A stretch of 30,101 nucleotides of DNA from a virus. The translations under genes were made by a program, and so were the position numbers. The stretch spans positions 1 through 30,101 of the IMG/VR virus record IMGVR_UViG_3300042886_000206; one strand, written 5' to 3'. Shown piece after piece: positions 6,671 through 13,387 of the stretch (its first letter is position 1; each line of letters starts with the position of its first letter). The notes beneath the pieces are model-generated. The model saw only the letters and a program-made list of their open reading frames with translations. It was not told the DNA's origin and made no database searches.

Positions 6671-6967
6671 TTATTCTGTTAATTGGTATTCCCAACCATC
6701 TTCTTTTTTTATTGGTGTAATCTCTAAATCTAAAAACACCGCATTCTGTTCTCCCGCATATAACCCTAATATGTTATAATCATAAAACTCTTCAGCCTCA
6801 CCATAAGTCATCAGGTCTCTCTCTTGTAGGATGTGTAATATTCTTGGTTTGGAATATAACATTTTCCTTCCAGGGGAACCAAAATCCTCAACAATCCCAA
6901 TGATAGCATCCTCTAACCCATCTAATAAAACCGCACCTTCCGCGTACTCATCAATATCAACTAACAT
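6671..6967 (-). CDS. Hypothetical protein
   Basis: Ninety-eight residues, acidic. It has the layout of a small protein often seen in phages: an N-terminal GLEDAIIGIVEDF helix (about 17-29), a tyrosine/lysine loop (KMLYSKPRILHIL), then a MTYGEAEEFYDYNILGLYAG helix followed by NAVFLDLE. I recall the pattern (EExxExxxxNxxGxYxGExxxxF) as a recurrent uncharacterised phage family, but I cannot name a function. It overlaps the DUF3310 gene by 11 nt and ends 1 nt before the methyltransferase start. Confidence 0.75.
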   Translation of the reverse strand: MLVDIDEYAEGAVLLDGLEDAIIGIVEDFGSPGRKMLYSKPRILHILQERDLMTYGEAEEFYDYNILGLYAGEQNAVFLDLEITPIKKEDGWEYQLTE

Positions 6968-7193
6968 TCTTGTTATTTTTTTCTAAATTTTCAATTCTAC
7001 GATTAAGATACCAAGCCGCCTTGAGTAAATCTTCCAATTCTTTCTCCGGATATTTCTTACCCGCTCTTGAGATATATTTCACCGTATTACCCAAATGAAA
7101 ATCTAAAGACCAATTCTCTATTACCTTAATCGCCTCATAAGGATTTTCCGCACCCCCATAATGGTCTGGGTTTTTCACCATTTCTTTACTCAT
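6957..7193 (-). CDS. DUF3310 family protein
   Basis: Seventy-eight residues that are nearly all the DUF3310 core: NPDHYGG (8-14), PYEAIKVIENW (18-28), LDFHLGNTVKYISRAGKK (30-47), then EDLLKAAWYLNRRIENLE. DUF3310 is common in phages and is sometimes labelled nucleotide kinase-like, though its biochemical role is not settled. It overlaps its upstream neighbour by 4 nt (ATGA) and its downstream one by 11 nt, so translation is probably coupled. Confidence 0.9.
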   Translation of the reverse strand: MSKEMVKNPDHYGGAENPYEAIKVIENWSLDFHLGNTVKYISRAGKKYPEKELEDLLKAAWYLNRRIENLEKNNKNVS

Positions 7194-7414
7194 AATTTTA
7201 CTATATAATATTTACCTAATTTAATATTTTTTTTATACCCCTGTCTAACAGAAAACAATGGTTTTGTTGTTATTTTAAACCCAACCCCACTCTTACCTGA
7301 AGTAATATAAAACTGAGTTTTAGATTTACCTATTAAGAGGGGAAAGTTAAATATTCTAACCACTGTTTGACTACAACCACTACCAATATGATATGTTTTT
7401 TTAGATAACCACAT
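7190..7414 (-). CDS. Hypothetical basic protein
   Basis: Seventy-four residues, rich in Lys, Gly and beta-branched residues, suggesting a small beta-sheet protein. No membrane segment or motif is recognised. It overlaps the upstream gene by 14 nt and the DUF3310 gene by 4 nt, which supports it as a real operon member. Confidence 0.6.
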   Translation of the reverse strand: MWLSKKTYHIGSGCSQTVVRIFNFPLLIGKSKTQFYITSGKSGVGFKITTKPLFSVRQGYKKNIKLGKYYIVKL

Positions 7415-7583
7415 AATAATCTTTCGCTACTTTACTTTCTACAATAATACCGGATTCTATCAAAAAATCCAGCTCTTTTTTTGTTTCTTCAATATTTTTT
7501 TTGAGAATATACTTTGAAATATAAGTAATGTGAATTGGTTGTCTTAATTTACCAATCAAATTGTTAATTTGTTTTTCGTCCAT
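7401..7583 (-). CDS. Small winged-helix-like protein
   Basis: Sixty residues. The order helix (DEKQINNLIGKLR), short strand, helix (ITYISKYIL), recognition-like helix (NIEETKKELDFLIESG) and C-terminal strand (IVESKVAKDYYVVI) is that of a minimal winged helix-turn-helix, so DNA binding is possible. This is fold reading by eye. It overlaps neighbours by 14 and 20 nt. Could be a regulator of this operon or of the phage programme; no family name given. Confidence 0.55.
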   Translation of the reverse strand: MDEKQINNLIGKLRQPIHITYISKYILKKNIEETKKELDFLIESGIIVESKVAKDYYVVI

Positions 7584-7764
7584 AATTAAGTTTTTCTTTA
7601 ATTTTATCTTCAGGTAATCCTTTATTATACCATTTATAAACTTTAGACGATATTTTATCCGACAGAATTAACATATCCGATTTAAACAACAAAGTTAAAC
7701 CTAAATTATTATTAAAACAATTTTTTATTGATTTTTTATTAATTATTCTTTTATTAAATCCCAT
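7564..7764 (-). CDS. Hypothetical basic protein
   Basis: Sixty-six residues, lysine- and asparagine-rich, with a central hydrophobic stretch (LGLTLLFKSDMLIL) and a C-terminal helix (SSKVYKWYNKGLPEDKIKEKL) resembling a small DNA- or RNA-binding helix pair. No family recognised. Its start overlaps the stop of the preceding gene by one base (TAATG), and its end overlaps the next gene by 20 nt. Confidence 0.55.
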   Translation of the reverse strand: MGFNKRIINKKSIKNCFNNNLGLTLLFKSDMLILSDKISSKVYKWYNKGLPEDKIKEKLNYGRKTN

Positions 7765-8534
7765 TAAGATAATAATCTTTTATTTTGTTTTCCACTTTGA
7801 CTTATATACGCTAATATTTTCCTTTTAAAGATTGGTACTAATGTTTCCTCTAATGGAAAAATATCACTACAAAAAACTTCAAATAATGGATGTGATTCTT
7901 CATTATTCTTTTCATAAGTTTTAGAAAATTTAGATATAATTTGGGAAATTGTCAAATCGTCTTGGACTCCTTCGTAAATTAATTTTAAGGATGTTTTGGT
8001 TTGATTCTTTGTTTTGTAAATTTTTCTATTAGTATATTGCCAAATATATAATTTATCCGGTAATTTGTAGTAAAAAAAACCTGACTTGTTTGATAAATTA
8101 CTTTTATTTTTCTTCATCACAACATCTATGGAGTCATAAACAATACTCCAAATAGACTTTGCAAAATTAAAATAGTCGTATAATTGGGGTTGACTATTTT
8201 TTAAAATTTTTCGGTATTCAATTACTTCTTCGTCCGCTAGCACGGGAATATCCTTAACTTTTAAATCTGAAAAAATTAATTCATCATCTTTTGATGATAA
8301 TTTTCTATCAATATAAAGTATTTTGTTTTGTGTCAATAAGGTTTGCATATTACCCAAATGTAATGAAAGTTCAATAAACATTGGGTAAACCTCCATTCTC
8401 TCAAGATGTTTATTCATCTTTTGGAAGTAATCTAATAGAACATATTGTTTTTGTTCTGCATCAAGCACACCATCAAACAACCAATCGGTGTTCATTATAA
8501 ATGATGTCTTTTTATTTTTTTGTTTCTTTTCCAT
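7764..8534 (-). CDS. Hypothetical protein, first gene of the methyltransferase operon
   Basis: Two hundred and fifty-six residues, soluble, mixed alpha/beta, with a basic N-terminus (MEKKQKNKKTSF) and basic C-terminus. No catalytic motif is seen. The segment MNTDWLFDGVLDAEQKQYVL (14-33) and the central region (about 55-110) look like a conserved phage protein core, but I cannot assign a family. It leads the run of seven overlapping genes down to 4762. The ATG next to AT-rich upstream sequence is the only reasonable start. Confidence 0.7.
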   Translation of the reverse strand: MEKKQKNKKTSFIMNTDWLFDGVLDAEQKQYVLLDYFQKMNKHLERMEVYPMFIELSLHLGNMQTLLTQNKILYIDRKLSSKDDELIFSDLKVKDIPVLADEEVIEYRKILKNSQPQLYDYFNFAKSIWSIVYDSIDVVMKKNKSNLSNKSGFFYYKLPDKLYIWQYTNRKIYKTKNQTKTSLKLIYEGVQDDLTISQIISKFSKTYEKNNEESHPLFEVFCSDIFPLEETLVPIFKRKILAYISQSGKQNKRLLS

Positions 8535-8583
8535 ATATTACTAATTTAAATATATGAAACCATAATAAATAAATGAATAGTTA

Positions 8584-9942
8584 TTAATTAATCCTCATAA
8601 TATTATAACTATCATCGTTAATATAAACATTGTCGTAATTACCATTGTAACCATTCATCATGCCCCAACCATCTTCATCCACTAATCCTTGAGCTAAAGC
8701 GTCTTTATCAACATACTCTGATATATCTAACCCAAAATCAGACATATAACTTTTAATGTTATATCTAACCTCATCTAACATTGAATCAACCTTATTATCA
8801 ATCATTTCTTGGGATGGTTCCATATCAACCTCAATATTATCTAATTCTTCTTGAAGATATTCTATATGGTCTTGTGTTTGTTCGTATTCTGTTGAGTCCG
8901 AATCATCCATATTTCTTAATCTTTCTTCATATTCCTCAATTTCAGATTCAAGTTGTTCTTTCCTTTCTTCTTGTTCTGAGGTTAACTCAAAATCATCATC
9001 ACTAAAATATATATCCGGTTCATTAGCTATATCATTTTCATAATAATCTCTAAAATAATCAAGAACCTCATCTTCGTTAATATAATAATCAATAAAACCA
9101 CTTCTAAATCCATCAACACCTATATCATCAATTAAATCTTTTGCATATTCTAAAGCCGAACTATCCATCTCATCATCAGAACCAACGGTATATTCTTGGT
9201 CTTTAAATCCAGGTGATAACACCTCAAATTGTGTTAAATCATGATAACCATAACCATAAGGATACAAATCATAAACATCAATTTTATTATCAGTTAATTC
9301 AGTTATCTCTTCTTCAATTTCTTCAATGGTATTTAATATTTCAACATTTTCATCGGGGTCACCATCTCTTTCTTCATCATCATAAAGAGACTCAAGGTCT
9401 TCTTTCTTTTTTGTTAAAACTTTTAATTTTTCTTCATCATCTTCATCTAAAGTTTCAACCTCACCACTATCAACTAAATATTTTAATAACGCTTGAGCCT
9501 TTAACCCTAACTCATCACCTTTTTCAATACTCCAATCATCACCATCTCTATATTGATTCATTGTTTGTTTCTTATTGTTCAATTCCTCTATTTCTCGTTT
9601 TTTTTGTATAGGTGAACCATAATCACTAATATAACCTGTAATCTCCATTTTAGGTAATTTAGATACATTAGTATAACTAATATTTAAATTACCATCAATA
9701 CGACCAATATTACCCAACGAATTTGTTGGAGTATTTGAAAGGTCTAAAGTTCCTGTTATCCATAATGGCTTTCCCATAAATTTCTTAAGACTCGTTATTG
9801 AGCTCCCATTGTAACTGGTTAAAACCATTAAGTCAACATATTGTTTAGGTGTCATTTTATAATAATCGTCTTCAACTTGTTCAACAATTGTTTTAATAAA
9901 ACGATATAACTCTTTTTCCGTAAGTCTAATTTTTCTACTCAT
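8584..9942 (-). CDS. Acidic coiled-coil protein with N-terminal IVEQ tag
   Basis: Four hundred and fifty-two residues, very acidic (many Asp/Glu/Tyr). The N-terminus RLTEKELYRFIKTIVEQ (6-22) is an amphipathic helix ending IVEQ, like two other proteins here. Residues 50-100 (GTLDLSNTPTNSLGNIGRID, then GNLNISYTNVSKLP) are two or three degenerate leucine-rich-type repeats. Coiled-coil regions follow at about 115-130, 170-220 and 320-370. The C-terminal 80 residues are Asp/Tyr/Asn-rich. An ATATTTATTA element lies at 9945-9954. I know no function; the tag suggests packaging into the capsid, with an acidic body resembling prohead-core or ejected internal proteins (inference). Confidence 0.75.
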   Translation of the reverse strand: MSRKIRLTEKELYRFIKTIVEQVEDDYYKMTPKQYVDLMVLTSYNGSSITSLKKFMGKPLWITGTLDLSNTPTNSLGNIGRIDGNLNISYTNVSKLPKMEITGYISDYGSPIQKKREIEELNNKKQTMNQYRDGDDWSIEKGDELGLKAQALLKYLVDSGEVETLDEDDEEKLKVLTKKKEDLESLYDDEERDGDPDENVEILNTIEEIEEEITELTDNKIDVYDLYPYGYGYHDLTQFEVLSPGFKDQEYTVGSDDEMDSSALEYAKDLIDDIGVDGFRSGFIDYYINEDEVLDYFRDYYENDIANEPDIYFSDDDFELTSEQEERKEQLESEIEEYEERLRNMDDSDSTEYEQTQDHIEYLQEELDNIEVDMEPSQEMIDNKVDSMLDEVRYNIKSYMSDFGLDISEYVDKDALAQGLVDEDGWGMMNGYNGNYDNVYINDDSYNIMRIN

Positions 9943-9944
9943 AA

Positions 9945-9954
9945 TAATAAATAT
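9945..9954 (-). promoter_or_regulatory. ATATTTATTA element, candidate second-class promoter
   Basis: Minus-strand ATATTTATTA immediately upstream of the ATG at 9942. It belongs to the same motif class as 4733-4742, 25502-25511 and 27356-27365. Its very short distance to the ATG would imply an almost leaderless mRNA if it acts as a -10-like element. Confidence 0.3.
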
Positions 9955-9996
9955 GTAAAATTAAAAAAAAATCTTTACATATTACCATTATAACAG

Positions 9997-10006
9997 ATAT
10001 TTATTG
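9997..10006 (+). promoter_or_regulatory. ATATTTATTG element, candidate second-class promoter
   Basis: Plus-strand ATATTTATTG 26 nt before the ATG at 10032, in the 89-nt divergent gap between 9942 and 10032. It has the same orientation relative to its gene as the minus-strand copies. Confidence 0.35.
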
Positions 10007-10031
10007 ATATAAACATTTAAAAAAATATATC

Positions 10032-10178
10032 ATGGGATGCGGTTGCAAAGGAAATTCGAATCAAACACAAACAACACAACAAACGAGCCAGTCTCAACCT
10101 AAAGCTCCTGAGCCTAAAACTCAGCCTATACAAGAATCAATTCGTAAAGTTGTTGAGAAATATTATAATAAAAAATAA
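10032..10178 (+). CDS. Tiny MGCGC protein
   Basis: Forty-eight residues: MGCGCKGNSN, then a low-complexity Gln/Thr/Ser/Pro stretch (11-34), then a helix QESIRKVVEKYYNKK. The first cysteines could bind a metal or be modified, but there is no lipobox or signal peptide. It is supported by an upstream ATATTTATTG element and by the terminator 23 nt after its stop, which make it a clean single-gene transcription unit. The 72-residue product of 27473-27691 also carries a short CxxC-Lys-rich motif. Unknown function. Confidence 0.7.
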   Translation: MGCGCKGNSNQTQTTQQTSQSQPKAPEPKTQPIQESIRKVVEKYYNKK

Positions 10179-10200
10179 TATTTATTGTGTTAAAAATCTG

Positions 10201-10223
10201 AGGGACTTTATGTCCCTTTTTTT
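10201..10223 (+). terminator. Rho-independent terminator
   Basis: Stem AGGGAC/GTCCCT with a 5-nt loop (TTTAT), followed by a run of T residues, ends the MGCGC transcript. Confidence 0.85.
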
Positions 10224-10279
10224 ATTTTCTATTTAGAATTAATATAATTTTAATTATTAATTGGTATAAGTTTAAAATT

Positions 10280-11104
10280 ATGAAATATATTAACGAAAAA
10301 TCAAATAGAGGTATTGTGAATTTATTCTCCGATTACCTATTAAAAGAATTAACTAAAGAAAATAATATTGATGCAGTTATAGAAGTAACCGATTGTGGTA
10401 AATTTTTTATCGTTAACGGATTAACTAATTCAAATAAGATATTAGATATGACTAAATTAAAATCTTCTTTCTTGGAAGAATATAAAGAACTATTATCTGA
10501 ATTTGGTTATACACAAATAAATATTATTGATGTTATTAGTTATGGTCACGAATTAGTTAAGAAATCTGAATACACTTATGAGTTTTATGATTCAGTTAGA
10601 CCAATATATTCACAATCAATCATTGATTATGTCTCTAATGATACTCAAGGATTAAAATATCATTCTATCTCTGATATTAATGGTTTAAACCTTGAATTAG
10701 ATTATTCTGAAGAGAATACTAAAGATTTAACAACTTTTAATTATTCACCTTTAAACATCACATCCGAATTCCCACACGGATATAGTTTAGATATGGGTAG
10801 ATTAGAATTTTATTATTCAGAATATATCACCAATCATTTATTTTGTCATTCAATCACCGATAAAATACAATTCAAATATTCTAACATTAAAAATAATGAT
10901 GACGATTACATGATTAATATTAATACAACATCTGTCCATAATAATGAATCTATCGTTTCAATGGTATTAGATGTGTTTGATTTTGATATGTTGAAATTTA
11001 AATCTACAATAAAATCATATGATATAATAGAAGACTTAACAAAACCTTTCGATAAAAAACCTTGGTTAATAAAAGACCGTATAAAAGATTTGGTTATATT
11101 TTAA
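10280..11104 (+). CDS. Hypothetical protein, weak S-adenosylmethionine-synthetase-like pattern
   Basis: Two hundred and seventy-four residues. Residues 12-80 (LFSDYLLKEL, then AVIEVTDCGKFFIVNG, then a VDI-like helix LKSSFLEEYKELLSEFGYT) follow the helix-strand-strand-helix layout of the MetK N-terminal domain, ending in the (E/F)GYT pattern. The C-terminus (DKKPWLIKDRIKDLV) recalls the FPWEKTD ending. However, the GHPDK and GGGAFSGKD active-site motifs are absent and the protein is about 110 residues shorter than MetK, so it would be an inactive relative if homologous at all. It converges on the adhesin gene with a 4-nt gap and no terminator. Product function is therefore open. Confidence 0.65.
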   Translation: MKYINEKSNRGIVNLFSDYLLKELTKENNIDAVIEVTDCGKFFIVNGLTNSNKILDMTKLKSSFLEEYKELLSEFGYTQINIIDVISYGHELVKKSEYTYEFYDSVRPIYSQSIIDYVSNDTQGLKYHSISDINGLNLELDYSEENTKDLTTFNYSPLNITSEFPHGYSLDMGRLEFYYSEYITNHLFCHSITDKIQFKYSNIKNNDDDYMININTTSVHNNESIVSMVLDVFDFDMLKFKSTIKSYDIIEDLTKPFDKKPWLIKDRIKDLVIF

Positions 11105-11108
11105 CTAA

Positions 11109-13376
11109 TTAGGGAATACAGGTGTTTGATTTTACGAAGGTACCTGTAGATAAAGTATATGTAAAAAATCCAACACAATCAGTACCTGAACACGTAGCAT
11201 TCGATATTAATATTGTAGAATCAGCAAATGTATAAGTCGTCCCTATTTGTGTACCTCCGGAAGTTATAAAACCATAATTACCATCACTAATCATTGTTCC
11301 ACCAGAATAAGCTTTCATTTGTATTTGAACAATGCCCGTACCTGTATTTGGAGTGTTTCTATACCAATTCGCTCGACAATTTAACTGTATTGAGGTAACA
11401 CTTCCACTAAGTTTTAATTGTTTAATATCTACATACACACTTTCGGAACCACCCGTATTTTGATTATCACCACCCCACCATAAATTAGGACCAACACGTT
11501 TACCTGACGCCAGATTTCCAGTAGTACAAAACCCAACTGGGTTAAAAGTATTCGCATATGTTGTCCCCGTCACATTATTCACATATAAATAAGTAAGAGT
11601 GTCTAAATCTTTCCCACTAGTAATTGGGAATGTATATGTAAAAACAAGATAATCAGCATTAAGTATTATCGGAGCCTTTGTTGGCGTAACCGTTGGCGTA
11701 TATGTTGGTGTAGGTGTTTGAGTTGGTGTTTTAGTCGGTGTAAGCGTTTGTGTTGGTGTTTGTGATGGTGGGAGCACATCTTTAATTAAACGAACTGAAA
11801 AACCAACTGTTTTATTAGTATTAATTCTACTAACACTTTGACTACTATTACTCATCTGACGACTCCACGAACTAACAGTATTAGCCGATGATGAAGTCCA
11901 CCAATACCCACCATTACGAATGTCAGTAAATACCCCGCTAATACTTCTATTACCTCCTGGAAGAGCAGTAAAACCATAAGTGTTAACAGCACCCGTATTT
12001 GGAGTGTTCCAATATGTGGTACCAGTTCCTTTCAATATTCCCCCTGATACCGATTCACCACCTAAAAAAGTTGTTAAAGTAGTCCATTCAGCATCTGTAG
12101 GAATATGATAACCTAACGGAGCTAATCCACCATTTGCGGTATTATTAACCGCATACCAATTATATAACATACCATAAGTATTTCCTGTTGTTGTACTACC
12201 GCTGTAATAACACCAAGCCCCCGTGGTTAATCCTGACCAAATAGCCGGGTCAGTCACTTTTGGAATTACAGTACCATCTCTATAAGTAGGAACATTTAAA
12301 TTACACGCCGTCCAAGTTTGAGTTCCAATTGTCACATCATTTAATGAACAAAGATATGGTGAGGGTGCATTTAAATTAGTCGTTAAACAACTAGGAACTT
12401 GAGACGCACCAGCAATTGTTTTATTAATTTCTGTAACATATACTAAATTGTATGGCGAATTTTTATTAATTATATATAATTTTGTATTTATACCATCAAG
12501 ATTAACCGATGTTATGTAAATATTTCCATTCGACTCAAAAATACCATAAGTATTACAAGGAATTGTTAGAACAACATCAACTTCTAAAGTCCCTGTTAAA
12601 TAATTCCACTGACTTAAATAACAAATCTCATTAACAGGGTCATTATTAAGTACCAAAAATTTATTAGTTGTTGTTTTATAAAAATCACCAGTAATAGTTC
12701 TACCAGCCGTTAAAGGAAATTTAGTTGTCATAACAGGACTTACACCTGATACATCTATTTCAACAACTTCGTTAGGATTATTGAGTGTATTTACCGCTAA
12801 AATAACTGTGTCCGAAATCGCCGCAAGACCCGCAGAATTACTAAAATTTAATGGAGAGGGGATATTACGATTAAATATCGCACTAAATGATGGTAAAGTT
12901 ATATTATATTCGTTAAAACTAATACCAGTTGGTTCCCAAAGTTTATTTGAGGTATGAGCAATATCATTACCTCCAGAATATTCCGCCGGCATTGTTAATA
13001 ATGTTGAAGTGTTTGCAGAAACATTATAATAATAAACTTTATCTTGATTATCATTATATAGTACAGCACAAGTCGGTACAACAGGATTACTCGTTGGTGT
13101 TGGTGTTTTTGTCGGTGTTATACTTGGCGTTGGAGTTTGAGTTTTAGTGATTGTTGGTGTTGGTGTTTGAGTTGGTGTAACTGTTGGAGTTAATGTTTTT
13201 GTTGGTGTAACTGTTGGAGTTTGCGATGGCGATGCATTTGGTGTTTGAGTTGGTGTTGGGGTACCGATTGGTAATAAAACACCATTAATTCTAATGGTGT
13301 TTGGTATAGGATTATTGTTGGCTTTTTTCATAGAAGCCAATAATACATTATCAAATTTTTTAAGTAATTGTGCCAT
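11109..13376 (-). CDS. PT-linker / FISUMP-domain adhesin (tail fibre)
   Basis: Seven hundred and fifty-five residues. Residues 1-37 are a short N-terminal anchor (LLKKFDNVLLASMKKANNN). Residues 38-98 are a Pro-Thr repeat linker. Residues 102-340 are beta-rich, with propeller-like repeats. Residues 343-533 are a FISUMP domain (IGTQTWTACNLN, YNWYAV, GYHIPTDAEWTTL, GFTALPGG, VGFSVRLIKD). A second PT linker spans 536-568, and a C-terminal beta domain (570-755) starts ADYLVFTYTFP. There is no signal peptide, as expected for a phage fibre. Residues 102-533 are duplicated in the product of 18520-20979. It starts 11 nt after the stop of the large fibre gene, probably in one transcript. Receptor binding is inferred from architecture. 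Confidence 0.85.
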   Translation of the reverse strand: MAQLLKKFDNVLLASMKKANNNPIPNTIRINGVLLPIGTPTPTQTPNASPSQTPTVTPTKTLTPTVTPTQTPTPTITKTQTPTPSITPTKTPTPTSNPVVPTCAVLYNDNQDKVYYYNVSANTSTLLTMPAEYSGGNDIAHTSNKLWEPTGISFNEYNITLPSFSAIFNRNIPSPLNFSNSAGLAAISDTVILAVNTLNNPNEVVEIDVSGVSPVMTTKFPLTAGRTITGDFYKTTTNKFLVLNNDPVNEICYLSQWNYLTGTLEVDVVLTIPCNTYGIFESNGNIYITSVNLDGINTKLYIINKNSPYNLVYVTEINKTIAGASQVPSCLTTNLNAPSPYLCSLNDVTIGTQTWTACNLNVPTYRDGTVIPKVTDPAIWSGLTTGAWCYYSGSTTTGNTYGMLYNWYAVNNTANGGLAPLGYHIPTDAEWTTLTTFLGGESVSGGILKGTGTTYWNTPNTGAVNTYGFTALPGGNRSISGVFTDIRNGGYWWTSSSANTVSSWSRQMSNSSQSVSRINTNKTVGFSVRLIKDVLPPSQTPTQTLTPTKTPTQTPTPTYTPTVTPTKAPIILNADYLVFTYTFPITSGKDLDTLTYLYVNNVTGTTYANTFNPVGFCTTGNLASGKRVGPNLWWGGDNQNTGGSESVYVDIKQLKLSGSVTSIQLNCRANWYRNTPNTGTGIVQIQMKAYSGGTMISDGNYGFITSGGTQIGTTYTFADSTILISNATCSGTDCVGFFTYTLSTGTFVKSNTCIP
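11673..11771 (-). repeat. Second Pro-Thr repeat linker
   Basis: Encodes residues 536-568 of the adhesin, a tandem run of TPT/TQTPT units between the FISUMP domain and the C-terminal beta domain. The DNA is a degenerate tandem GTTGGTGT-type repeat read on the plus strand. Confidence 0.85.
13083..13265 (-). repeat. First Pro-Thr repeat linker
   Basis: Encodes residues 38-98 of the adhesin: about 60 residues dominated by alternating Thr and Pro (TPTQTPTPT style). Such linkers are extended and flexible and set the binding domain away from the particle. Confidence 0.88.
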
Positions 13377-13387
13377 TTTATTTAGAT

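Noticed and set aside
9213-9611. Plus-strand ORF rich in His, Leu and Gln
   Set aside because: It is antisense to the acidic protein gene: Asp/Glu codons on the minus strand read as His/Leu/Ser on the plus strand. No start context and no homology-like pattern.
12346-12353. TATCTTTG box on the minus strand (and again near 19124)
   Set aside because: Both copies are in the same coding position of the paralogous adhesins (YLCSLND segment) and far from any gene start.
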